From: Lachnospiraceae bacterium
GTDB taxonomy: Bacteria > Bacillota > Clostridia > Lachnospirales > Lachnospiraceae
NCBI GenBank assembly: GCA_024695605.1
Contig: JAILHW010000044.1
Coordinates: forward strand, 1 to 36,894
Reading direction: 5' to 3'
DNA: 36,894 nt
Positions 9,428-17,487 of the stretch are shown here, piece after piece. How positions within the stretch are numbered: position 1 is the stretch's first letter; every line of letters begins with the position of its first letter. Made by a program: the position numbers and the translations under genes. Below the pieces are notes generated by a model. The model saw nothing but the letters and a program-made list of their open reading frames with translations, searched no databases and was not told the origin of the DNA.

Positions 9428-9456
9428 TTCTCACCTATTCTCATCCGCACAAAAGC

Positions 9457-10440
9457 TCACAACAGTCCCATGATCACGTTCCACATGATGAGGATGCAAA
9501 AGATCCCCGCCATAACGGTTCCGGAATACAGCAGCATCTTGATCTTTGACTGGGGCGGATCACCTACCAGCTTACCGGTCTGTCCGTTGATATAAAAGGG
9601 ATACATCTTATCCATGTACTTGTAAAAGTAGGTCCACACCGGGAACATGGCATAGGTGGTGCTGTTATGACGGAAGGAGACCGCATCGGCGCGGCTGGTC
9701 ATGGAGGAATAGCCGCTTATGGTCTGCTCCGTGATGCTCTTGGCATCCTCCCTGGCCTTACCCTGTACGCGCGGCAGGAGCACTTCGCTTTCCATGTTGT
9801 AGCGCTCAGCGAGAAAGCCTGACAGAAACTTCGGGTCAAAGTCCCTGAGCTGGGAATAATCGTAGGGCTCCATCAGGTCCATGACCGGATCGGGCTTTTC
9901 ATAGGAGGCATCGACCGGCATCTTCTCGATGGGCACGATCATGGAGCGCTCCACCTTGTAGGTGGAATCCTCCGTGTACTGATAGCTGCCGGTGGTCCAG
10001 GTCCTTACCTTATGACCGATGGCGGAAATGGTATAGCGCACATCAAAATCATACAAAAAGAAGGGAACATACATCCCCTCCATCCCGGAGAGCTTGGCAT
10101 CGGAGAGAAAATCATCCGGTAAAAATCTGCGCCGCCCGAAGCTGTCTTTCAGGATCTGCTCCGCATCCTTGTGTCCCTTGGTAAAGGGCAGCAGCATCCT
10201 GGGCTCATACTGACCCGTGGTGCGCTCCTCTAAGATCACATAGCTGTCGCAGTATTCGCAGCGCAGTGCGGCATTGTAATCTCCCACCTTCAGCTCGCCG
10301 CCGCAGGCCGGACACAGGATCGTCTCTTCGGAAGGTACGCACTCCTCGTTGTCTGTGCTCTCACAGTACGGGCAGTACATCTGTTTTCGTTCCGGTGAAT
10401 AGACGGTGTTTCCGCCGCAGCTTTTGCATCGAAAGATCAT
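9457..10440 (-). CDS. Double zinc-ribbon (TFIIB-like) protein with C-terminal membrane segment
   Basis: Two CxxC...CxxC ribbons: CKSCGGNTVYSPERKQMYCPYC and CPACGGELKVGDYNAALRCEYC. C-terminal hydrophobic segment MLLYSGTVMAGIFCILIMWNVIMGLL. Confidence 0.8.
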   Translation of the reverse strand: MIFRCKSCGGNTVYSPERKQMYCPYCESTDNEECVPSEETILCPACGGELKVGDYNAALRCEYCDSYVILEERTTGQYEPRMLLPFTKGHKDAEQILKDSFGRRRFLPDDFLSDAKLSGMEGMYVPFFLYDFDVRYTISAIGHKVRTWTTGSYQYTEDSTYKVERSMIVPIEKMPVDASYEKPDPVMDLMEPYDYSQLRDFDPKFLSGFLAERYNMESEVLLPRVQGKAREDAKSITEQTISGYSSMTSRADAVSFRHNSTTYAMFPVWTYFYKYMDKMYPFYINGQTGKLVGDPPQSKIKMLLYSGTVMAGIFCILIMWNVIMGLL

Positions 10441-10490
10441 CTCAGCTCTCCCTGTATCATACGTGAAAAATGAACGTCATAATCTGTATT

Positions 10491-10519
10491 ATTATACTAC
10501 ATTTCGGGATAAAAAACAA
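10491..10519 (-). promoter_or_regulatory. Sigma70-type promoter for the zinc-ribbon gene
   Basis: Minus strand: TTGTTT (10514-10519), 17-nt spacer, TATAAT (10491-10496). Confidence 0.7.
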
Positions 10520-10520
10520 A

Positions 10521-13500
10521 TCACATCACGCGCTGTTTGGCCGGCTTTTGTATCAGCGCGTCATATTTTTCCTTCAGCTGGGATGCCTGACAGGTTCCGG
10601 CCAGCTTGGCAAATCCCGGCCGCTCCGCAATGGGAAGTGCGGCGATCTCCAGCAGCCTGTGATCCGCAAGCTTCGCCATCACGCCCTTTGCATTGGCGTA
10701 TCCGTTTTGCGCCTCCGCATCGCGGATCGTCTCCAAAAAGACCAGCTTGGCAGCGGACATTGCCAGATTGTTTCTTCCCAATGCCGGCTTCTGACCGGCA
10801 GCCGCCTGTCGTTTCAGGGCATCAAAACGCCTCTTTTCATTCCGGATGGCTTCCTCCACACGCTGTCTGGCCTGCAGCTTTTCCGGCTCCTTTCCGCCGT
10901 TTTCGATCACGCTCTCAAGATGTGCGATCTTGGCTTCCCGCTCACTGATCCGTTCATTGATGGTACCGTCCATATCCCCATAGTACCGTGTCCTTTTATC
11001 AAACTCGGTGCCGACCGATTCGACGTCCCCCCGCAGGTGCTTCGCGATGCTGACCAGCCTGATGGTCCTTCTTGCATTGGAGGATTCATTTGCACGTATG
11101 GTAGTATCCGCACAGCCCCCCAATTCCAGAAGCGTCTGCCGGATCTGTGAAAGAGGCTGATCAGGCTGTATCTGTGCAGCTTTTTTCAGCTGCGCCAGAA
11201 CTGCATTTTCCGCACCCGTTCTTTTATCGCCTATCATATTCGAGCACTTTTCCAGCTGGCTCTGAAAGCCTTTTCCCAGTCTTTCAATATAGGTCCTAAG
11301 CTGTTTTTCCTGCTCCAGCCGCTCCTTTTCCTTTTCCAGCTGCCTTTCGTTTCTGCCCTCCTTGGGCTTTACAGGCGAGCGGTCCAGGCCCTTTTCAAAG
11401 TAATTGTTTTCTCTCTGGGCAAAGGTCAAAAGATCACAGACCATATCCATCTTCTCGGCTCTGGCTCCCACAGCCGGGATATCGGTCTTCTTCATATAGG
11501 CCCTGCAGGCTTCGATCAGCTTTTTATTCTGGGCCGCTACCTGCTCCCTGGAGGCATCGGATATCAAAAGTTCATCCAGCTTTCTGATCTCTCCCTGGAT
11601 CTGCCGAAGCCGCTTGGAAGAAGTGCCCATCAGCTTTTCCATCTGCATCAGCGCTTTGTCCTTTGCCTTTTCGTACTCTCCCTCCGTTTTGAAGGACATG
11701 GTCAGATTGTTATCATAAAACCAGTTACGCACCATTTTGTGAAGGGCACTCACTCTGCCCTCCTGCTTCGGCTTGCCTGCATAAACGCTGTCCACCAGCT
11801 TTCCGAGCTGGCTGTAGCTGGTCAGGCGGATCACGTTGTAGCGCTCGTCCGTGATATAGACACCCTCCGGCATCTGGGAGATCCCGCTTTTGCGATAGAA
11901 CTCTCCGGTCTCCGCATCATACAGGCCCACCTGATGGGCGCTGCCGTCCTCTGCTCTGGTCCTCTGGGACAGATCGATCTCGGCCAGATCCATGCTGTGG
12001 GAGGTGGTGGAAATGATGATCCTCTGCGCACCTCTGACCTGCTGGAGGGGAAAGGCCATATCCGTATGCTCCTGTGCCATGGAGCAAAACACCGTGGCAT
12101 TCAGATTCGGGATCTTTCGAAGGTCATTTTTCCCCAAACGGATATTGGTGCCCGCACCGGGAACGGCATCTCTTTGCAGCAGTACCTTCTTGATCCGGTT
12201 GGCATAGTCCCTGCATTCGGGATTCTTTTTTTCGTGCTTCGACACATACTCATCCAGCCATTTTTGGATATAGTGCACGCTTTCCCCGGCGGAGACGGCT
12301 CCGCGGGAATGACCGGAGATCAGAACATAGATATCCCTGGGCTCTTCCTCCTTCCGGCTCCATTTGTCAAACAGATCCACCAGGTATTCCTTGGTCAGAT
12401 TCTTCACATAGACTCTGGTATTCTCTATACTGTAATCTCCGATATTGACCAGATTCGGTCCCTGAATGGAAAACCGGGTCTTATTGACAATGGCGCCGTC
12501 CTTTAACTTGTAATCCTGCGCCTTGCAGCGGATACCGGGATAGATCTTGCCGTTTTTATCCTCCACGACCTCTCCGTAGGTATCCTTGAGGCTCCCCTGG
12601 ATCTCCTCCGCGGTCAGTTCCTTTGCACTCTCTTTTCCGTGCTGTCCCTGATGCTCGCGTCTGGGCATCATGTAGCCGGTTCCCGCCAGATCAAACTCCA
12701 GCACCGAATGTCCGTCCTTGATCAGCTGGTTGCCCAGGGCGTGGTGGATCCTGATCGTCCGCTCTTCCTCTGTGCCTATATGCTTTTCATCGATCTCGTC
12801 AAAGATCTCTTCGCCGAACACCTCCTTGATGGCCTGTCGGTTGGTCGTCTTTAAGTTCAAAACCTTCTGCGCATAGTTGAGAGGGACGCTCTCGATCTCC
12901 GTGTCGGAGAGCTCCTCCATCACATAGGTATCCAGGTCTCTGCTCTTCTGCTTATTGTCCTCCGACCGTTTTTGCCGGTAGCCCGCTTCCAGAAAGAGCC
13001 CCTTGCGGGCATCGAGACGCTTTCCCTTCTCGACAACCACCCTGGAACTGAAGGTGCCTTCCTTCCTCAGGATCTTTTCAAAGTCCTTGTCCTCGGGATA
13101 CTCTCCATAGGTCAGATCTGCCGACAGAACTTCATTCATCGATGTGACCAGAGGGGCCGGATCCTTCAGCCTGCTCTGCAGGGTGGAAACATAGTTTCCC
13201 ACCATGCTCATGCAATCGGCACGTTCATCGCGGGTTGTGATCTTTTTTTGCGAAAGCTCCTCAAGCAGTGCAAGCCCCTTTTCATCCTTCGGCTCCAGAT
13301 TGTCGATGGTTTCATAGAGCTTGGCGAAAAACTCCATATCCCCCACAGTCCACCCGTTCTCATTCAAACGCAGCATAAACCGACACTCCCGCATCTCCTG
13401 ATCCTGTTCCTTTTCCTGAGACACCAGCGCATCGATCCGGGCCTGCAGGATCGTTTTGAAGTTGTAATTAAAATCGGCAACGGTATTCGTCATCATGCCG

Positions 13501-13574
13501 CCGGAAAGGCGGGCATTTCGATATGCCTCCCACAACGGGATGAGCAGATCCGTCAAAGCTTTCGATAATGCCAT
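10521..13574 (-). CDS. Large uncharacterised protein with alpha/beta-hydrolase-like nucleophile elbow (GHSRG) and coiled-coil C-terminal half
   Basis: Contains DIYVLISGHSRGAVSAGESVHYIQKW. No obvious signal peptide. Charged coiled-coil segments such as ERNERQLEKEKERLEQEKQLRTYIERL. Start set at MALSKALTD because the longer ORF start (13637) lies inside a terminator hairpin. Confidence 0.75.
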   Translation of the reverse strand: MALSKALTDLLIPLWEAYRNARLSGGMMTNTVADFNYNFKTILQARIDALVSQEKEQDQEMRECRFMLRLNENGWTVGDMEFFAKLYETIDNLEPKDEKGLALLEELSQKKITTRDERADCMSMVGNYVSTLQSRLKDPAPLVTSMNEVLSADLTYGEYPEDKDFEKILRKEGTFSSRVVVEKGKRLDARKGLFLEAGYRQKRSEDNKQKSRDLDTYVMEELSDTEIESVPLNYAQKVLNLKTTNRQAIKEVFGEEIFDEIDEKHIGTEEERTIRIHHALGNQLIKDGHSVLEFDLAGTGYMMPRREHQGQHGKESAKELTAEEIQGSLKDTYGEVVEDKNGKIYPGIRCKAQDYKLKDGAIVNKTRFSIQGPNLVNIGDYSIENTRVYVKNLTKEYLVDLFDKWSRKEEEPRDIYVLISGHSRGAVSAGESVHYIQKWLDEYVSKHEKKNPECRDYANRIKKVLLQRDAVPGAGTNIRLGKNDLRKIPNLNATVFCSMAQEHTDMAFPLQQVRGAQRIIISTTSHSMDLAEIDLSQRTRAEDGSAHQVGLYDAETGEFYRKSGISQMPEGVYITDERYNVIRLTSYSQLGKLVDSVYAGKPKQEGRVSALHKMVRNWFYDNNLTMSFKTEGEYEKAKDKALMQMEKLMGTSSKRLRQIQGEIRKLDELLISDASREQVAAQNKKLIEACRAYMKKTDIPAVGARAEKMDMVCDLLTFAQRENNYFEKGLDRSPVKPKEGRNERQLEKEKERLEQEKQLRTYIERLGKGFQSQLEKCSNMIGDKRTGAENAVLAQLKKAAQIQPDQPLSQIRQTLLELGGCADTTIRANESSNARRTIRLVSIAKHLRGDVESVGTEFDKRTRYYGDMDGTINERISEREAKIAHLESVIENGGKEPEKLQARQRVEEAIRNEKRRFDALKRQAAAGQKPALGRNNLAMSAAKLVFLETIRDAEAQNGYANAKGVMAKLADHRLLEIAALPIAERPGFAKLAGTCQASQLKEKYDALIQKPAKQRVM

Positions 13575-13624
13575 TATGATCCGTCCGTTCTCAGAGCCTG
13601 TCTGCTCTGTTCTTATGAAACGAA

Positions 13625-13650
13625 GACAGGGCGCCACTTGTCGCCCTGTC
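13625..13650 (-). terminator. Intrinsic terminator downstream of ppdK
   Basis: gacagggcg (13625-13633), 8-nt loop, cgccctgtc (13642-13650): a perfect 9-bp stem about 40 nt past the ppdK stop. Confidence 0.7.
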
Positions 13651-13692
13651 TTTGTATCCTGTTGTTGTCAGTTTATCAAAGATGCTGTCACA

Positions 13693-16500
13693 TCAGTCTT
13701 TTTTGCTTGCGTTATATGCTTTCTTGGCTTCCTCAATTCCTGCCTTCAGACCTGCAAGACCTGCTTTTGCCGCTTCCACGCTTGCATCAGCAAGATCCTT
13801 GGCGATGGCCTGTGCCTTATCGGCTGCATCCTTCAGGCCTTCCTTCAGATCCTCATCGATCACGCTCTTCTTTTCTCTTTTCTCATTGATCGCTGCCTGT
13901 GCCGCTGCCAGTCTTGCGATGGGTACACGGAACGGTGAGCAGGAAACATAGGTCAGACCTACCTTGTGGCAGAACTCTACGGAGGAAGGATCTCCACCGT
14001 GCTCGCCGCAGATACCAAGCTTGATGTTCGGACGAACCTTGCGTCCCTTCTTGGCAGCCATGGCAACCAGCTGTCCTACGCCGTTCTGATCCAGTCTTGC
14101 AAAGGGATCGGACTCGTAGATCTTTTTCTTGTAGTACTCTTCCAGGAACTTGCCCGCATCATCACGGGAGAAGCCGAAGGTCATCTGGGTCAGGTCATTG
14201 GTACCGAAGGAGAAGAACTCTGCCTCCTCAGCGATCTCGTCAGCCAGAAGGGCTGCTCTAGGGATCTCGATCATGGTACCGATGTGGTATTCGATGTCGG
14301 AATTCTTTTCCGCCTTTACCTGCTCTGCAGTCTCAACCACAACGTCCTTGACATATTTCAGCTCTTTCTTTTCGCCTACCAGCGGGATCATGATCTCAGG
14401 CTTGATATCATAGCCCTTTTCTTCCTTTACCTCGATGGCTGCTTCCATTACAGCTCTGGTCTGCATCTTTGCGATCTCGGGATAGGTGACTGCCAGACGG
14501 CATCCGCGGTGTCCCATCATGGGATTGAACTCATGCAGGGAATCACAGATCTCCTGTACCTGCTCGGCACTCATCATCATCTGTACTGCCAGATCGTCGA
14601 TATCGGCAGGATCGCTGGGAACAAACTCATGCAGCGGCGGATCTAAGAAACGAATGGTGACCGGACGGCCTTCCATGGTCTCGTACAGCGCCTTGAAATC
14701 GCCCTTCTGGAAGGGGATCAGTGCATTGAGTGCTTTTTCCCTCTGCTCTACGGTCTGAGAAAGGATCATCTGACGGATCTTGGGGATACGGTCGGGATTG
14801 AAGAACATATGCTCCGTTCTGCAAAGACCGATACCCTCTGCGCCGTAGCGAACAGCATTGGCTGCATCTTCGGGAGTATCCGCATTGGTGCGAACCTGCA
14901 GTCTTCTGAACTTGTCGGCCCACTCCATGATCCGGCCGAAGTTGCCGGAAACGGAAGCCTCTACGGTCTTGATATCGCCGTAGTAGATCTTACCGGTGGA
15001 ACCGTCAAGGGAAATGTAATCGCCCTGGTGGATGGTCTTTCCGCCAAGCTCGAATACCTTGTCATCTTCACTGATGGAAATCTCGCCGCAGCCGGATACA
15101 CAGCAGGTACCCATTCCTCTTGCAACTACGGCTGCATGGGAGGTCATTCCGCCGCGTACGGTCAGAACACCCTCGGAAGCGTGCATACCCTCGATATCCT
15201 CGGGAGAGGTCTCCAGGCGGACCAGAATGGTTCTCTCGCCTCTGCTCTCATGTGCAACCTTGGCATCCTGTGCGGTAAAGTATACCTTACCTGCAGCAGC
15301 TCCCGGAGAAGCGGGAAGCGCCTGTCCGATGCACTCGCCGTTCTTCAGTGCTTCGGGATCAAAGGTGGGATGCAGCAGCTGATCCAGGGATTTTGCCTCG
15401 ATACGAAGTACTGCTTCCTCCTCGGTGATCTTGCCCTCATCTACCAGATCGCAGGCGATCTGCAGGGCTGCCTGAGCGGTTCTCTTACCGCTTCTGGTCT
15501 GCAGGAAGTACAGCTTGCCTTCCTCGATGGTAAACTCCATATCCTGCATATCTCTGTAATGATCTTCCAGCTTGTTTGCGATCTCCATGAACTTCGCAAA
15601 GCACTCGGGAAGGTCCTCTTCCAGCTTCGTGATGGGCTGCGGGGTTCTGATGCCTGCAACCACGTCCTCGCCCTGGGCATTGATCAGGTACTCACCAAAG
15701 ATTCCCTTATCGCCGGTGGCGGGGTTTCTGGTAAAGGCCACACCGGTACCGGAGGTGTTACCCATATTACCGAATACCATGGACTGTACGTTGACAGCCG
15801 TGCCCCAGTCGCCCGGGATATCGTTCATACGACGATATACAATGGCTCTTTCATTGTCCCAGGAACGGAATACCGCTTTTACGGCTTCCATCAGCTGTAC
15901 CTTGGGATCCTGGGGGAAGTCCTCTCCCATCTTGTCCTTGTAAATGGCCTTGAACTTGCCGATCACTTCCTTCAGATCCTCGGCAGTCAGATCCATATCA
16001 TATTTTACGCCCTTTGCATCCTTGATCTCATCAAGAACTCTCTCAAACAGAGACTTGGGTACCTCCATTACCACGTCAGAGAACATCTGGATGAATCTGC
16101 GGTAGGAGTCATAAGCAAATCTGGGATTCCCCGTCTTTCCTGCGAAGCCCTCTACGGAAACATCATTCAGACCCAGGTTCAGGATCGTGTCCATCATACC
16201 TGGCATGGATGCCCGTGCTCCGGAACGAACGGAAACCAAAAGGGGATTTTCCGTATCACCGAACTTCTTGCCCTGTTTTTCCTCCAGGACTACCAGCTCG
16301 TCAAAGATCTGCTTCTGGATCTCTTCTGAGATCTTCTTGCCCTGCTTGTAATAATCCGTACAAGCCTGTGTGGTTACGGTAAAGCCCTGGGGGATCGGCA
16401 GACCGAGATTCGTCATTTCGGCCAGATTGGCTCCCTTTCCTCCGAGAAGCTCCCGCATGTTAGCGTTACCTTCCTCAAAACGATACACAAATTTAGACAT
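13693..16500 (-). CDS. ppdK: Pyruvate, phosphate dikinase with a 61-aa C-terminal extension
   Basis: 935 aa: MSKFVYRFEEGNANMRELLGGKGANLAEMTNLGLPIPQGFTVTT, catalytic GGMTSHAAVVARGMGTCCVSG, GICGEHGGDPSSVEFCHKVGLTYVSCSPFRVPIARLAAAQA. Confidence 0.97.
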   Translation of the reverse strand: MSKFVYRFEEGNANMRELLGGKGANLAEMTNLGLPIPQGFTVTTQACTDYYKQGKKISEEIQKQIFDELVVLEEKQGKKFGDTENPLLVSVRSGARASMPGMMDTILNLGLNDVSVEGFAGKTGNPRFAYDSYRRFIQMFSDVVMEVPKSLFERVLDEIKDAKGVKYDMDLTAEDLKEVIGKFKAIYKDKMGEDFPQDPKVQLMEAVKAVFRSWDNERAIVYRRMNDIPGDWGTAVNVQSMVFGNMGNTSGTGVAFTRNPATGDKGIFGEYLINAQGEDVVAGIRTPQPITKLEEDLPECFAKFMEIANKLEDHYRDMQDMEFTIEEGKLYFLQTRSGKRTAQAALQIACDLVDEGKITEEEAVLRIEAKSLDQLLHPTFDPEALKNGECIGQALPASPGAAAGKVYFTAQDAKVAHESRGERTILVRLETSPEDIEGMHASEGVLTVRGGMTSHAAVVARGMGTCCVSGCGEISISEDDKVFELGGKTIHQGDYISLDGSTGKIYYGDIKTVEASVSGNFGRIMEWADKFRRLQVRTNADTPEDAANAVRYGAEGIGLCRTEHMFFNPDRIPKIRQMILSQTVEQREKALNALIPFQKGDFKALYETMEGRPVTIRFLDPPLHEFVPSDPADIDDLAVQMMMSAEQVQEICDSLHEFNPMMGHRGCRLAVTYPEIAKMQTRAVMEAAIEVKEEKGYDIKPEIMIPLVGEKKELKYVKDVVVETAEQVKAEKNSDIEYHIGTMIEIPRAALLADEIAEEAEFFSFGTNDLTQMTFGFSRDDAGKFLEEYYKKKIYESDPFARLDQNGVGQLVAMAAKKGRKVRPNIKLGICGEHGGDPSSVEFCHKVGLTYVSCSPFRVPIARLAAAQAAINEKREKKSVIDEDLKEGLKDAADKAQAIAKDLADASVEAAKAGLAGLKAGIEEAKKAYNASKKD

Positions 16501-16562
16501 AACAATGTCCCCCTTAAATAAAGATTTTAAGGCGCTTAGAATTAAGAACCCAATACTCTATT

Positions 16563-16571
16563 AGTATAACA
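16563..16571 (-). promoter_or_regulatory. Extended -10 promoter element for ppdK
   Basis: Minus strand TGTTATACT (TG-N-TATACT) about 65 nt upstream of the ppdK ATG; no good -35. Confidence 0.45.
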
Positions 16572-16674
16572 GACAAACCGTGTTCGCGCACGTTAATAAT
16601 TTTGGCACAATGCACAAAAATTTTTACCTTTTTTGTGGGTTTTTTCAGCAAGTTAAATGCTATCATAGGAACAT

Positions 16675-16699
16675 CGGCTCCCGAAGCTTTCGGCAGCCG
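16675..16699 (+). promoter_or_regulatory. 5' leader hairpin of the cyclophilin gene
   Basis: cggct-c-ccgaa-gct-ttcgg-c-agccg, nearly perfect inverted repeat ending 11 nt before the SD ACAGGAGG. Confidence 0.5.
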
Positions 16700-16726
16700 C
16701 AAATCATCTCACAGGAGGACAACAAA

Positions 16727-17248
16727 ATGGCACAAAACCCCATCGTTACCATAACCATGGAAAACGGAACTGTAATCAAGGCAGAGCTCTATCCCGAGAT
16801 CGCGCCCAACTCCGTCAACAACTTTATCAGTCTGATCAATAAGCACTTTTATGACGGACTGATCTTTCACCGGGTGATCCGCGGCTTTATGATCCAGGGC
16901 GGATGTCCCGACGGCATCGGTACCGGCGGACCGGGCTACAGCATTCCCGGCGAGTTTGCACAGAACGGCTTTGCCAACGACCTTCGCCATACGGAGGGTG
17001 TGTTATCCATGGCAAGAGCCCAGCATCCGGATTCTGCCGGCAGCCAGTTCTTTATCATGCATAAGACCTCACCGCATTTAGACGGTGCTTATGCCGCATT
17101 CGGAAAAGTCATCGAGGGAATGGAATTTGTGGATCAGATCGCGGAAACCGCAACGGATTATATGGACAGGCCCTTAGAAGAGCAGAAGATCGCTTCCATG
17201 ACCGTAGATACCTTCGGGGTAGATTATCCCGAACCCGAAAAGGCGTAA
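16727..17248 (+). CDS. Peptidyl-prolyl cis-trans isomerase (cyclophilin type)
   Basis: MAQNPIVTITMENGTVIKAELYPEIAPNSVNNFISL...FHRVIRGFMIQGGCPDGIGTGGPGYSIPGEF...SAGSQFFIMHKTSPHLDGAYAAFGKVIEGM. SD acaggagg at 16711-16718. Confidence 0.96.
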   Translation: MAQNPIVTITMENGTVIKAELYPEIAPNSVNNFISLINKHFYDGLIFHRVIRGFMIQGGCPDGIGTGGPGYSIPGEFAQNGFANDLRHTEGVLSMARAQHPDSAGSQFFIMHKTSPHLDGAYAAFGKVIEGMEFVDQIAETATDYMDRPLEEQKIASMTVDTFGVDYPEPEKA

Positions 17249-17371
17249 AGTCCCATCGTTCAAAGTTTGTTAACATTTTATTTAATAAAACTTAATTCAC
17301 ATAACATGGTTTGTACACGAACCCCTGTTAAAGTGATACACATAGAACGATTTGTACTTTATACTTTTTCA

Positions 17372-17477
17372 TAAAGATACCGGGTGAAAACCCCTTTTCA
17401 CCCGGATCTCCTCCCAAGATAGAGTTTCATTATCTCCTTTCACCGTGAGCAGGGTGACGCCTGCTCACGATTTTTTT
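17372..17477 (+). ncRNA. Candidate small RNA: two hairpins, CU-rich linker with anti-SD-like segments, intrinsic terminator
   Basis: Promoter-like TACACA (17337-17342), N17, TATACT (17360-17365). Hairpin ccgggtgaaaa/cccc/ttttcacccgg (17380-17405). CU-rich linker. Terminator hairpin cgtgagcagg/gtgacg/cctgctcacg (17444-17469), then a and T7 (17471-17477). No plus-strand gene follows. Confidence 0.55.
17444..17477 (+). terminator. Intrinsic terminator
   Basis: 10-bp stem, 6-nt loop, then aTTTTTTT. Confidence 0.85.
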
Positions 17478-17487
17478 GTTTAAAACC

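Noticed and set aside
14809-16329. 506-aa plus-strand ORF opposite ppdK
   Set aside because: Fully antisense to the clear ppdK gene. Its amino acid composition looks like a reverse-frame artefact and there is no family signature.
17404-17438. 10-codon minus-strand mini-ORF AAAGGAGATAATGAAACTCTATCTTGGGAGGAGATCCGGGTGA (MKLYLGRRSG)
   Set aside because: The SD-like sequences are the complement of the plus-strand CU-rich linker. The minus strand leads only into the convergent cyclophilin gene, and the promoter/terminator signals are on the plus strand. Not excluded without RNA data.
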